Of a stretch of DNA of 64,000 nucleotides, positions 8,717 through 17,225 are shown piece after piece; the first letter of the stretch is position 1, and the number at the start of each line of letters is the position of its first letter. The stretch is from Bulleidia sp. zg-1006 (GTDB taxonomy: Bacteria > Bacillota_I > Bacilli_A > Erysipelotrichales > Erysipelotrichaceae). The notes under the pieces were generated by a model that was not told where the DNA came from, did no database searches, and saw only the letters and a program-made list of their open reading frames with translations. Made by a program: the position numbers and the translations under genes. The DNA lies in the NCBI RefSeq assembly GCF_016812035.1, contig NZ_CP069178.1, forward strand, positions 1,364,001 to 1,428,000. Reading direction: 5' to 3'.

Positions 8717-8832
8717 TATACTCTTTTCCTTTCTAAGTAATATTCCATACTGTATACTTTTTATTTTTTCTGTTTTTACTCTCCTTTCTTTCTCATAGCT
8801 TTAAAAATAAAAAGTACTTCTTATGTGATTTC

Positions 8833-8861
8833 ATTCTATGCTCATTATTTATGAATGTAAA
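8833..8861 (-). promoter_or_regulatory. Promoter of the copy A pair
   Basis: On the minus strand TTTACA (8861-8856), a 17-base spacer and TAGAAT (8838-8833). It is followed by a leader of over 100 bases before the ATG at 8716, which has AGAAAGGAAAAG as ribosome binding site. Confidence 0.65.
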
Positions 8862-8965
8862 CCCTTACAAAATATTTTTGTTTCGCTATTTTAAGGCACT
8901 TGAATTTACACTCTATGAAGTCTATTATTCAACTACGTTGCACTTAGCTTGACAATTCAAACAAA

Positions 8966-9000
8966 CAAAAAACAGAATCAGTTTCCTAACTCTGTTTCAT
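8966..9000 (-). terminator. Terminator of duplicated pair, copy B
   Basis: Same hairpin as at 7801-7836, with AAACAG and CTGTTT arms and a T-run on the minus strand. Confidence 0.55.
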
Positions 9001-9018
9001 AAAATTAGAAAATTAAAA

Positions 9019-9345
9019 TCACCAATTCTCGCTATGGATTAAGACATATCTTATATGCCTAGCAAATCCCATTGGGATATAGATATACCTTAACCAAGAA
9101 GCCTCCAAACCCCTTGGCTTGAAAATAATATACGCAATAAAACCTATTACACCAATTAATCCTATTTTAATTAAATACTTCTGTGTAATTTCTTCTACAT
9201 CGATAATATCAAAGGTAATAAAACCTATTATGAAAATCAAGGCATTCACAAAATCAGCCTGTGAAAACCATCCTATCAACAAGGAAATAGCGATATTCGC
9301 TATCATGATGATTCTTTTCTGCTGTTTAGTAAACATAATAATCAA
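9019..9345 (-). CDS. Small membrane protein, copy B
   Basis: 108 residues, same length as copy A. Residues 1-41 are identical (MIIMFTKQQKRIIMIANIAI start) and so is the HIRYVLIHSENW end, but the middle, about residues 42-95, carries many replacements while keeping the hydrophobic pattern. The reading frame is intact even though its upstream partner has lost most of its middle. It overlaps that partner by 20 bases. Confidence 0.65.
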   Translation of the reverse strand: MIIMFTKQQKRIIMIANIAISLLIGWFSQADFVNALIFIIGFITFDIIDVEEITQKYLIKIGLIGVIGFIAYIIFKPRGLEASWLRYIYIPMGFARHIRYVLIHSENW

Positions 9346-9562
9346 TCATCTTATATCTATGAACCCATCCTCTTGAGCCCATATTGCTTTCTTCACATTG
9401 AAATCTCGTTCGTGTTGCAAAGGTTCTCTTAGAAGGATAATTTCTATGTGCCAAAGCATCATCAATTGTCCCCGTGGAACAATCATCACAAGCCAGTACT
9501 TTTGTTGGTGCAAAGCCTATTAGCATGACAGCCGTTAAAAGTAAAACAGTGATTTTTTTCAT
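9326..9562 (-). CDS. Secreted protein, copy B, with internal deletion
   Basis: A 78-residue version of the copy A protein. Signal peptide and CDDCSTGTID are followed directly by DALAHRNYP and the conserved tail. 106 residues, including the whole glycine-zipper segment, are missing. The deletion joins two copies of ATCAAT (8296-8301 and 8613-8618 in copy A), so it probably arose by slippage between short repeats. The frame is kept. It may still be secreted but cannot have the same membrane activity. Confidence 0.6.
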   Translation of the reverse strand: MKKITVLLLTAVMLIGFAPTKVLACDDCSTGTIDDALAHRNYPSKRTFATRTRFQCEESNMGSRGWVHRYKMIDYYVY

Positions 9563-9678
9563 TATACTCTTTTCCTTTCTAAGTAATATTCCATACTGTA
9601 TACTTTTTATTTTTTCTGTTTTTACTCTCCTTTCTTTCTCATAGCTTTAAAAATAAAAAGTACTTCTTATGTGATTTC

Positions 9679-9707
9679 ATTCTATGCTCATTATTTATGA
9701 ATGTAAA
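9679..9707 (-). promoter_or_regulatory. Promoter of the copy B pair
   Basis: Identical to the copy A promoter: TTTACA, 17 bases, TAGAAT on the minus strand. Confidence 0.65.
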
Positions 9708-9746
9708 CCCTTACAAAATATTTTTGTTTCGCTATTTTAAGTCATA

Positions 9747-9780
9747 AAAACCTAAATCTATCCTAAGGATAAATCTAGGT
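9747..9780 (-). terminator. Terminator after the M18 aminopeptidase gene
   Basis: A long stem (AAAACCTAGATTTATCC with GGATAGATTTAGGTTTTT, read on the minus strand) with a T-rich end. It follows the aminopeptidase stop. The symmetric A/T flanks would let it work on both strands. Confidence 0.75.
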
Positions 9781-9791
9781 TTTTCTTCTAC

Positions 9792-11096
9792 TTATTTCCA
9801 CTCATATCCAGACTTTGTTTGAACCAAAGATCGACTAAAAAATTCCGCTAAAGCATCAATCAGATAAGCCGTATCCTTAACACCGGCCGTTTCAACTGGT
9901 GAGTGCATTGCCAATTGAGCCAAGCCAACATCTACCGTCACCAAAGACACATGCGCATTGGAAATATTCCCTAAAGTACTACCACCACGAACATCCGAAC
10001 GATTGGTAAATACTTGGAAAGGAAGTTCTTGGCTTTGACAAATATCCTTAAACAAGGCGGCACTAATACCATCGGTTGTATAGTGCTGATTGGCATTAAA
10101 TTTAATCACAATTCCTTCATTCAATTTTGGGTGATTGACCGGATCATGCTTGGCAACATAGTTTGGATGTACTCCATGGGCATTATCCGCTGACACCATC
10201 ATTGAATTCGCAATGACTTGTGGGTAACTATTCAGGTCATGTCCTAAAGCCTGATGAATACGACTTAAACAATCACTTAAGAACGTACTATCCGCTCCTT
10301 GTTTCGTTAAAGAACCGACTTCCTCATTATCAAAAATCACCATGACAGGAATACTATGCGCATCCTTAGCCCCTAAAAAGCCATATAAATTAGCGAAGGC
10401 ACACTGCAAATCATCCAAACGAGGCGAAGTCAAAAACTCTTGGTTCATTCCCCAAACATAGGCTTTTTCTCTTGGATATAGGAATAAGTCATGCGAAAGA
10501 ATATTTTTTTCCTCAATCTTCAACTTTTCCGCAAAATAGCGAAGAACTTGATTGTCTTTCTTTCCTTGCGCAATCATTGGCAATAAATCATTTTGAATAT
10601 TATAACTATGATTTTCATTCGCATTACGATCTATGTGAATGGCTAAATTCGGAATCATAGCGATGGTTTCTTCAGAATTGACTAAATAGGAAGAAAAGAA
10701 ATTCCCATCTTTCACAACCACTCTTCCGGCAATCCCTAAAGGACGATCAAACCATGGCGCCATCAACATGCCACCATAGCCCTCAACATTCAATTGAAGA
10801 TAGCCTTCTTTTTCAATCTCGCTATTCTCTTTCAATTTAAAACTAGGTGAATCCGAGTGTGCCGCTCCAATCATAAAGCCATGATAATCCTTACAAGGAA
10901 CACGGAAAGCTAGGATACTAGAGCCATTTCGACAAACAAAATAACGCCCATCTTCTTCTAAGTCCCAATTTTCACTTTCTTGCAGCTCTGTATAACCACC
11001 ACTTCTTAGTTTCTCTTTTACTTGATGAATCGCATGATACGCCGTTGGTGAAGCATTGATAAAATTCATCAATTGTTCATTCACATTTTTTATCAT
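9792..11096 (-). CDS. M18-family aminopeptidase (aspartyl aminopeptidase type)
   Basis: About 434 residues with the dinuclear-zinc motifs of the M18 family in order: GAAHSDSPSFK, SPRLDDLQCAFA, FDNEEVGS, SADNAHGVHPNY and HSPVETAGVKD. It removes N-terminal, often acidic, residues from peptides in the cytoplasm. The start may be ATG at 11096 or the adjoining GTG at 11099, which touches the stop of the upstream M29 gene. The two peptidases form one operon and suggest peptide-based nutrition. Confidence 0.92.
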   Translation of the reverse strand: MIKNVNEQLMNFINASPTAYHAIHQVKEKLRSGGYTELQESENWDLEEDGRYFVCRNGSSILAFRVPCKDYHGFMIGAAHSDSPSFKLKENSEIEKEGYLQLNVEGYGGMLMAPWFDRPLGIAGRVVVKDGNFFSSYLVNSEETIAMIPNLAIHIDRNANENHSYNIQNDLLPMIAQGKKDNQVLRYFAEKLKIEEKNILSHDLFLYPREKAYVWGMNQEFLTSPRLDDLQCAFANLYGFLGAKDAHSIPVMVIFDNEEVGSLTKQGADSTFLSDCLSRIHQALGHDLNSYPQVIANSMMVSADNAHGVHPNYVAKHDPVNHPKLNEGIVIKFNANQHYTTDGISAALFKDICQSQELPFQVFTNRSDVRGGSTLGNISNAHVSLVTVDVGLAQLAMHSPVETAGVKDTAYLIDALAEFFSRSLVQTKSGYEWK

Positions 11097-11098
11097 CA

Positions 11099-12340
11099 CT
11101 ATTCACCAATCACAAAGCTACCTTTCCTAAACACCGGTACAACCGTTCCATCTCTTTGAATACCATCCACATCCATTCCTTTGGTACCAAACATAAAGTC
11201 CACATGCACTAAAGAGGTATTCATGCCACGCTTCTTTAGGCTTTCTTCCTCATCTGTTAAACCACCTTGAATGTTCTCCGGATAGGCACGTCCCAAAGCC
11301 AAATGGCAAGCCGCATTTTCATCAAATAAGGTATTAAAATATAGAATACCTGATTGTGAAATTGGCGAATTATATGGCACCAAAGCCACTTCTCCTAAAT
11401 GCGAAGAACCTTCATCAAAGTTCACCAGCTTATCCAAAGCTTCCTTTTCTTTTTCAGCTCCATATTCCACCACTTTTCCATTTTCAAAACGGAACCAGAA
11501 ATTCTCAATCACTTTCCCCGAATAACTCAAAGGCTTAGAAGCGTACACAATTCCATTTACTCTATCTTTATGAGGCATAGAGAACACTTCTTCAGTTGGA
11601 ATATTTGGCTCAAAGTGAATCCCAAAGAAAGAATCGGTACCACCACCTTCCCAAATATTTCCATCCACTAAGCCTACCTCTAAATCAGTACCCAGTTCAG
11701 AAGTGAAATGTAATTTTGTGAATTGATAGTCGGTCATTTTCTTGGCATATGCTGTTAGACGAGCATCGTGTTCCAACCAATTCTGTTCTGGATTAGACTG
11801 TTCATCCACCCTGGAAGCGGAAAAGATTGCCTTTTCTAAAGCACTATACGCTTCTTCTGGACTTAAATTAGGAAACACCAATTCCGCCCAATCTTGTGAT
11901 GGTAAAGCAACGATTGACCATTGACCAATATTTTTCATTTGATAGTCCATCAAGTCATCCATTTTTTCCGAGAAAGCTCTTGAATACGCACTAATCTTTT
12001 CTTGATCCAAATCCTTTAAGCCACCCGGACAATCCGATACCACCGCTAAAGAACATATTCCCTTATCCTGAAGATACTTGTGTTTATCATGGAGCCAATC
12101 CGGAATATCCTTTAATCGTTCTAAGCTTTGGTATTGGAATTTATGACGGCTTAATTCCTCATCACTCCAATCCACAATCACATCCGAAGCCCCAACTTCA
12201 TAGGCCTCTTTTGAAACCATCCGCACAAATTCCACATCTCGAACATTGGCTCGCACCAATAAAGGCTGATCCTTTTGTACATGAACACCCATACGAACCG
12301 CCAATTTCGCTAATTTTTCATAAAGATTTTGATTTTTCAT
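11099..12340 (-). CDS. M29-family aminopeptidase (AmpS/PepS type)
   Basis: 413 residues with the M29 metallopeptidase features: the catalytic Glu in the EGSSHLGEVALVP segment, HLALGRAYP, and HVDFMFGTKGMDVDG near the C-terminus. It is a cytoplasmic aminopeptidase that clips N-terminal residues. Its start overlaps the stop of the membrane-protein gene upstream by 4 bases (ATGA) and its end meets the M18 gene, so all three are cotranscribed. Confidence 0.93.
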   Translation of the reverse strand: MKNQNLYEKLAKLAVRMGVHVQKDQPLLVRANVRDVEFVRMVSKEAYEVGASDVIVDWSDEELSRHKFQYQSLERLKDIPDWLHDKHKYLQDKGICSLAVVSDCPGGLKDLDQEKISAYSRAFSEKMDDLMDYQMKNIGQWSIVALPSQDWAELVFPNLSPEEAYSALEKAIFSASRVDEQSNPEQNWLEHDARLTAYAKKMTDYQFTKLHFTSELGTDLEVGLVDGNIWEGGGTDSFFGIHFEPNIPTEEVFSMPHKDRVNGIVYASKPLSYSGKVIENFWFRFENGKVVEYGAEKEKEALDKLVNFDEGSSHLGEVALVPYNSPISQSGILYFNTLFDENAACHLALGRAYPENIQGGLTDEEESLKKRGMNTSLVHVDFMFGTKGMDVDGIQRDGTVVPVFRKGSFVIGE

Positions 12341-13512
12341 TTCGTTTCCCCCTCTTGTATCACTTCCATAACACGATTTAATTCTTTCATTTGATTTTCA
12401 AATTGTTGGATATCCACCACGAACCGACTTGTCCCAAAAGGATTGATAATAATTCCCATATCTTCCTTTTTAGCCTGACTTAAAACCTCTTGGAAAGGAA
12501 CTTTCTTTAATTCCAAACCTTCTAATTCCACTAAGTCTTGATTCCGAAAGGCCTCTTTTGGACTAGTATAAATGGATTTCAAATAAGCATTGCTTGCCGG
12601 AATAAAGACTTTATCATACAAAATTGTGTTTTGTTCAAAATCACCCGTGTATTTTAATTGATAAAAGTCCGCCTTTTCAAATGAACAAAACAATTGATGA
12701 ATATAATGATAATCCATCACATGCGACGGGACTTCTTTCAATAAACCATTCACATACTCACTCTTCGTCCTATCCTTAGCTAAATAGCCTGATAATAATT
12801 GATAAGCATTCACACTCAATTTTTCATTAAAGTGAACTTTCAAGCGAACCTTTTCTTCCTTTGCGGATTTCTTTTGAACATCTTGTACAAAGATTTCCTC
12901 TACTTTTCCCTCACTCAATACAACCGGTACGGTTTCACCACCTTTTTCAACCAATTGATCCAATAAAGAAACCCTCTCACCTTGAAAAATTTCTCCCCGA
13001 ACAAAGCCTTCAATATAAGAACCATCAACCCGATCAATCAATAAACTAAAAGCTTCCTTTCCTTTTTGGTAGGATTTTTTCTTGTCTTTCCAAAGCAAAA
13101 CATAATTTCCGAAGCGATTCAAGTACCATTTTCCCAGGTAATAAATACCAAAAGAACTGAGAATAACGACACTTATCTTTTGCGTGAAGGAATAAAGGTC
13201 TGCCTCTAAGTAACAAACATCCATTGCGTAATAAATCAAAAGAACACCGGCTTGTAATACCAGAGATAAATACACATAACGCCCTAAATGAAAGCGTTGG
13301 GAGATGATACGACCTTCTTCTTTATCCATGAATTTATTGATATAGTGTAATATCATCCAATGCACCAATTCTACATTCACAATGAAGTGATGGGTATACA
13401 ACAGACTTATGTTATAAATAGGCGCTACGAGCCATTGGATTAGTAAGAACATTGACGCCAAGCCAAGGAATAGCGCAATCACCTGATTTAATCGAAGTAA
13501 TAATCGTTTCAT
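12337..13512 (-). CDS. Membrane protein with cytoplasmic domain, unknown family
   Basis: 391 residues. About four hydrophobic segments lie in the first 130 residues, followed by a long soluble part rich in Lys, Glu and Tyr. No motif is recognised. It is the first gene before the two aminopeptidases, overlapping the M29 gene by 4 bases, and follows the prepilin peptidase gene closely. Its function is unknown. Confidence 0.65.
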   Translation of the reverse strand: MKRLLLRLNQVIALFLGLASMFLLIQWLVAPIYNISLLYTHHFIVNVELVHWMILHYINKFMDKEEGRIISQRFHLGRYVYLSLVLQAGVLLIYYAMDVCYLEADLYSFTQKISVVILSSFGIYYLGKWYLNRFGNYVLLWKDKKKSYQKGKEAFSLLIDRVDGSYIEGFVRGEIFQGERVSLLDQLVEKGGETVPVVLSEGKVEEIFVQDVQKKSAKEEKVRLKVHFNEKLSVNAYQLLSGYLAKDRTKSEYVNGLLKEVPSHVMDYHYIHQLFCSFEKADFYQLKYTGDFEQNTILYDKVFIPASNAYLKSIYTSPKEAFRNQDLVELEGLELKKVPFQEVLSQAKKEDMGIIINPFGTSRFVVDIQQFENQMKELNRVMEVIQEGETK

Positions 13513-13524
13513 GCATTTATTTTA

Positions 13525-14178
13525 TCATTGATATGTCAGAATGAGTAGTAACCAGCCCACCAGTAACAGCCATGGACCAAAAGGGATTCTTCTTTTCTTA
13601 GTACTAATCGCAAATAATAAACCAAAGCCGCTCGCAAGTCCTAACCATAAATGGAACAATTCCCATGGCAAGCCAAATAAAAAAATGCCGCACAAACAAA
13701 TATCCCCCTCCCCCATCCATTGATTTCTTAAATAAGGGGAAATAAGGATACACACAACAGCGATAAGCCACTTCCCTTCTAATCCACGATAATAAAAGAA
13801 AGCCATTAACGAAGCACTTAACCATAAATCTATGCTTTGTATTTTTTCGCTATACGCATCTTCTAATCCCATCTTTATGAATAAAAAAGATAAACTCATA
13901 AAAGGAAGAATAGGCATTTCAGAGTTTTGCCAAGCTAATCCTACCAAAAGACTATACACATCTATACCAAACCAAAAAAGTGGAATAGCTTGTTTACAAT
14001 AGGAGCATTTTCCTTGATTCAGTAAGTAGCCCAACATAGGTAGCTTCATCCACCACTTCAATTCCTTATAACAAAAATCACAGACACTTTTCCCTTTTTG
14101 ACCACGATGAAAATAATGTCGATACGAATAGGTTAAACAAAAACTGAACCAAGCCAATGAAAAAAGAACTTTCTCCAT
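13525..14178 (-). CDS. Prepilin peptidase (A24 family, ComC/PilD-like)
   Basis: 217 residues, mostly hydrophobic with about six membrane segments. Two CxxC pairs near the N-terminus (CDFC and CSYC) match the zinc-binding loop of bifunctional prepilin peptidases. The active-site GxGD motif is present as GEGD in MGEGDICLCG. The other catalytic Asp is likely in LEDAYSEKIQSIDLW. It cleaves leader peptides of type IV pilin-like proteins, as used for competence. No pilin gene is visible in the window. Confidence 0.85.
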   Translation of the reverse strand: MEKVLFSLAWFSFCLTYSYRHYFHRGQKGKSVCDFCYKELKWWMKLPMLGYLLNQGKCSYCKQAIPLFWFGIDVYSLLVGLAWQNSEMPILPFMSLSFLFIKMGLEDAYSEKIQSIDLWLSASLMAFFYYRGLEGKWLIAVVCILISPYLRNQWMGEGDICLCGIFLFGLPWELFHLWLGLASGFGLLFAISTKKRRIPFGPWLLLVGWLLLILTYQ

Positions 14179-14213
14179 ACTTATCTATTACCAAGCAAAG
14201 AGAAAATCCTTGT

Positions 14214-14660
14214 TTAATGAGGCATCTTTTTAACCGATACCGAATATTTCGCTAAATAGTCACGAAACTCTTCATATTGAGAAGGTTCAAAGAATAAGGC
14301 GTTGATTTTGTGAAAGTGTTCAAAGAATAAACTGGAATCTTTCCTAGATAAGGTTAATTGCCCTATTTTTTTATATTTAACTAAGGATCCCATTAGAACC
14401 ACCCCTTTTGGTGATAAACCGGATTTCATATTCATATACATAATTCCCAAACCCAGGACCACGCCGGATTGAATGTAACGGAATGCTCCTTGGTTATGCA
14501 TAAAGCCGACTATCGCTAATAACACAAATAAAACAAATACTGCCCAACGATTGCCTACCTTTGTTTCAACTTCAACTTGACTAGAATGCACCAACATCAA
14601 TGTGAACATCGCAAAGACAAGCACATCCAACACTAAAAAAATCATTTGATTGACTGACAT
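14214..14660 (-). CDS. Membrane protein of unknown function (DUF5673-like)
   Basis: 148 residues with four hydrophobic segments in the first 100 and a soluble tail with the pattern LTLSRKDSSLFFEHFHKIN. This recalls small membrane proteins with a C-terminal DUF5673-type domain, but the assignment is weak. A ribosome binding site (CGAGG) precedes the ATG. It lies just upstream of the prepilin peptidase gene. Confidence 0.55.
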   Translation of the reverse strand: MSVNQMIFLVLDVLVFAMFTLMLVHSSQVEVETKVGNRWAVFVLFVLLAIVGFMHNQGAFRYIQSGVVLGLGIMYMNMKSGLSPKGVVLMGSLVKYKKIGQLTLSRKDSSLFFEHFHKINALFFEPSQYEEFRDYLAKYSVSVKKMPH

Positions 14661-14723
14661 GTTTTTACCTCGTACCTACTATACCAAAAAGATTTTCTTT
14701 TTACTTCCTTTTACAAAGAAAAA

Positions 14724-14754
14724 GCTTAAAACGATGCTCATTTTAAGCTTCTAA
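14724..14754 (-). terminator. Terminator after the DUF349 gene
   Basis: AAGCTTAAAA and TTTTAAGCTT arms around a GAGCATCG-type loop, followed on the minus strand by TTTTTCTTT. Confidence 0.8.
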
Positions 14755-14758
14755 AAAA

Positions 14759-16114
14759 TTAGTTGATTTTATTCTTTAAATCTTCAATGTCATCCTTGAT
14801 TTGTTCCAACATTGCTTTTTTGCGAGAAATTTGGCGTTCCATTTCATGTACTTCTTCGTAATCATCGACTTGGAAAACATCTTCTTGAAGTTGGTTGATT
14901 TCCTTGCGTAAAGATTCAGTCAACTCTTCTTTGTGAGCTAGAATATCTTGGAAACGTTGTTGATTGGCACCATGCTTCGCATCCCAGAATTGTTCCTTAA
15001 CAGCCTTGAATTCTTCCCAGATACGATCATTATCTTTTCTTCCCGAGTATCCGGCTTCTCTCCAAGCCACATCTAAGCTCTTCATCTTTTCGGTATTTTC
15101 TTTATCTAAATTACCAGATGCGACAATTTCTTTTGCTTGTTCAATTAAAGCGTTTTTCTTAGCTAAGCTAGCACTAAATTCTTCATTTCTCTTCTTAAAG
15201 AACTCTTTACGTTCGGCGAAGAACTTTTGACGAGCTCCATTGAAAGCTTCCCACAATTGATCATCCCATTCACGACCGGCAGAACCTAAGGCTTTCCAAT
15301 CGTTCATCCATTCATCCATCTTACTGGATAAAGCATTGTAATTCACATTCTTTTCCACTGCTTCTTGAACAAGCTTAATGAGCTCTTCTTTCTTCAGCTT
15401 AGCTTCACCACGAACGGTATCTAAATTAGCGAAATATTCCTTACGGCTCTTATTGAATTCTTTACGTGCTTTTTTGAACGATTCCCAAAGCGTATTTTCC
15501 TTTTCACCGGCATGACCAATATCTTGCCATTGTTCTTGCAACTGGCGGAAAGCCTCTTGTGTATCTTTCCATGCGGTTGAATTCTTCAATTCTTCCGCCT
15601 TTTGAACCAACGTCTCTTTTAAGCTTGCGTTTTGAACTGCTTTCTCTTTACGCATTTTTAATTTTTCTAAAGATGCTTCAAACCAAGTCTTATATTCTTG
15701 TTCTTTCGCTGTTTTCCAATCTGGAATGGCTTCCCATTCTTTCTTAATAGCCTCTATTTCTTCTTCACTTGTTCCGGCGTTCAATGTTTCAACTTGACGG
15801 CATAAATCTTGTTTATGACGAACGTCTTTTTCTAATTCTTCAACAGCGTTTTCTTTAAATTCTGTTCCGTATTCAATATCTCCACCTTGGCTCGCCGGCT
15901 TTTGCCAAACAAGCATGGTGTATTCTCCATTGGATTCAATGCCATACCAACGACCATGACCATCTTCATGACCTTCTACCGCTAATGTTGGTTGTCCCTT
16001 TTCGTCAACAGCTCCATAAAGAACTTCGATGACCTTTCCATCAAATGTTTTATGCGACTTGATGGTAACTTTCGCATATTTTTCTTCGTAACCTTGTAAT
16101 GTCTTCCAATCCAT
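14759..16114 (-). CDS. DUF349-repeat coiled-coil protein
   Basis: 451 residues. After an N-terminal domain of about 100 residues there are at least three DUF349-type repeats marked by W..G followed by LW..F..AR..F...RKE (for example around WMNDWKALGSAGREWDDQLWEAF). The C-terminus is coiled coil. DUF349 proteins occur in many bacteria; their role is poorly known. It stands alone, with its own terminator and a good ribosome binding site (CGAGGAAACAG). Confidence 0.8.
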   Translation of the reverse strand: MDWKTLQGYEEKYAKVTIKSHKTFDGKVIEVLYGAVDEKGQPTLAVEGHEDGHGRWYGIESNGEYTMLVWQKPASQGGDIEYGTEFKENAVEELEKDVRHKQDLCRQVETLNAGTSEEEIEAIKKEWEAIPDWKTAKEQEYKTWFEASLEKLKMRKEKAVQNASLKETLVQKAEELKNSTAWKDTQEAFRQLQEQWQDIGHAGEKENTLWESFKKARKEFNKSRKEYFANLDTVRGEAKLKKEELIKLVQEAVEKNVNYNALSSKMDEWMNDWKALGSAGREWDDQLWEAFNGARQKFFAERKEFFKKRNEEFSASLAKKNALIEQAKEIVASGNLDKENTEKMKSLDVAWREAGYSGRKDNDRIWEEFKAVKEQFWDAKHGANQQRFQDILAHKEELTESLRKEINQLQEDVFQVDDYEEVHEMERQISRKKAMLEQIKDDIEDLKNKIN

Positions 16115-16236
16115 TCTGTTTCCTCGTTTCTACCTACTGATTTTATGCGAAAAAGGGTATTTTGTCTAATGGTTTAAAGGATTTTTGACTTATCGCTTGA
16201 ATAATGTTACTTGTTATGGTGCGTAGGGGGTATTTT

Positions 16237-16755
16237 ATGAAATTCGAAAGAGAAATTCGAGAGCTTTATACTTCTGCTTTTCCACCTTTAGAAAGAATTC
16301 ATTTTTGGGTATTGAAGAATATTCAAAAAAGAAAGAAAGGTAAGTTTTACCCAATTGTTCAACTTAATCATTTCATCGGGTTTTTCTTTACGATTGAAAA
16401 TGAAACTTGTGTTTATTTATTCTTTTTTGCCTTAGACCCTTCCTTAAGAAATCAAGGTTTAGGTGGGAAAGCTTTGGATCATATGGTTGCTCGTTTCAAG
16501 CATAAAAAAGTTTTTCTTTTAACCGAATTAGTTGAAGAAAAGAATTCCCTTCCATATCGAAGAAAAAACTTCTATCTTCGTCATGGCTTTAAAGAAACAC
16601 ATTGTTACTTTAAAGAGAATTATGTTTGGTATGAAATGTTATGCCAAAGCGATGATTTTAGCCGAAAGGAATATCATCAATTGATGAAAGAGGCTTTTTC
16701 ACCTCTTGAGTATCGTTTCTTCTTTAATCCACAAGACAGTAAAAGGGAATTCTAG
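16237..16755 (+). CDS. GNAT-type N-acetyltransferase
   Basis: 172 residues starting MKFEREIRELYTSAFPPLER. The acetyl-CoA loop is in LDPSLRNQGLGGKALDHMVARF (the Q/RxxGxG/A pattern). The C-terminal NFYLRHGFKET is typical of the family. The frame extends 11 codons further, but the ATG at 16237 follows AGGGGG and gives the usual N-terminus. The substrate is unknown. It stands alone, divergent from the DUF349 gene. Confidence 0.8.
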   Translation: MKFEREIRELYTSAFPPLERIHFWVLKNIQKRKKGKFYPIVQLNHFIGFFFTIENETCVYLFFFALDPSLRNQGLGGKALDHMVARFKHKKVFLLTELVEEKNSLPYRRKNFYLRHGFKETHCYFKENYVWYEMLCQSDDFSRKEYHQLMKEAFSPLEYRFFFNPQDSKREF

Positions 16756-16926
16756 CTAGGATAAAAACAAAGAATCCAAACCGATAAGCATCCGCAAAAA
16801 CCTTTGTGCTATTCAATCGTTTAGAAAGAAGAACTAGAAGCCAAAGCACTTAAGCGTGCTACTTTTTAGGAAGTACTAAAAAAGATGCTTACATAACCTT
16901 TGTAAACACCTTTTTATACAACAAAG
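16756..16926. other. Intergenic stretch with weak hairpins
   Basis: Between the acetyltransferase and tRNA-Asn I see no gene. AGCAC-GCTTAA-GTGCTTT (minus strand, near 16843-16860) and CTTTTTAG...CTAAAAAAG (near 16862-16885) could end tRNA transcription, but neither is a strong terminator. Confidence 0.35.
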
Positions 16927-16999
16927 CGCCTTAAACAGGGCTCGAACCTGTGACCTAGCGGTTAACAGCCGCTCGCTCTGCCGACTGAGCTATTAAGGC
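16927..16999 (-). tRNA. tRNA-Asn (anticodon GTT)
   Basis: The reverse strand folds into a full cloverleaf: acceptor GCCTTAA/TTAAGGC, D arm GCTC/GAGC, anticodon stem AGCGG/CCGCT with loop CTGTTAA (GTT), and T arm with GGTTCGAGCC. Discriminator G. The CCA end is not encoded. 73 bases. Confidence 0.96.
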
Positions 17000-17009
17000 G
17001 TGCTTAAAT

Positions 17010-17037
17010 AATATACCACATATTTTTGGAAAATCAA
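17010..17037 (-). promoter_or_regulatory. Promoter of tRNA-Asn
   Basis: On the minus strand TTGATT, a 16-base spacer and TATATT, ending 11 bases before the tRNA 5' end. Confidence 0.6.
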
Positions 17038-17185
17038 CCAACTTTTTAACTTTTTCCGTGTGCCAAAAAAATTAGAGGAGAAACCATTAAAAAGAACCGT
17101 GGGAATCACTTAATTAGCTGAAGGGTATTTATTATAGCAGAAAAGCCCCTTTCTTATGGGAAAATGAATTTTTCCAAACGATACA

Positions 17186-17215
17186 CAAAAGCCTCGATTT
17201 TTCGAGGCTTTCCTT
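17186..17215 (-). terminator. Terminator after the transketolase genes
   Basis: Perfect stem AAAGCCTCGA/TCGAGGCTTT with a T/A loop, immediately after the stop of the C-terminal subunit gene. The rest of 17038-17185 holds no recognisable feature. Confidence 0.85.
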
Positions 17216-17225
17216 TTCAAACTTT

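Larger units (their letters stand above)
7798..8895. repeat. Tandem duplication, copy A
   Basis: This 1098-bp unit recurs at 8962-9741. The two share the terminator-like hairpin, the ends of the membrane-protein gene, the signal-peptide gene and the promoter. Copy B is exactly 318 bp shorter because of one internal deletion; otherwise the copies differ by substitutions, mostly in the middle of the membrane-protein gene. Confidence 0.9.
8962..9741. repeat. Tandem duplication, copy B
   Basis: 780-bp second copy of 7798-8895, direct orientation, 66 bases after it. It lacks 318 bp inside the secreted-protein gene; the length difference between the copies is fully explained by that one deletion. 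Confidence 0.9.

Noticed and set aside
9119-9376. Plus-strand ORFs of 85 residues repeated in both copies of the duplicated unit
   Set aside because: They are antisense to the membrane-protein genes and recur only because the DNA is duplicated; no ribosome binding site.
16756-16926. Small RNA gene between the acetyltransferase and tRNA-Asn
   Set aside because: Only weak hairpins and no convincing promoter; nothing resembles a known RNA family.
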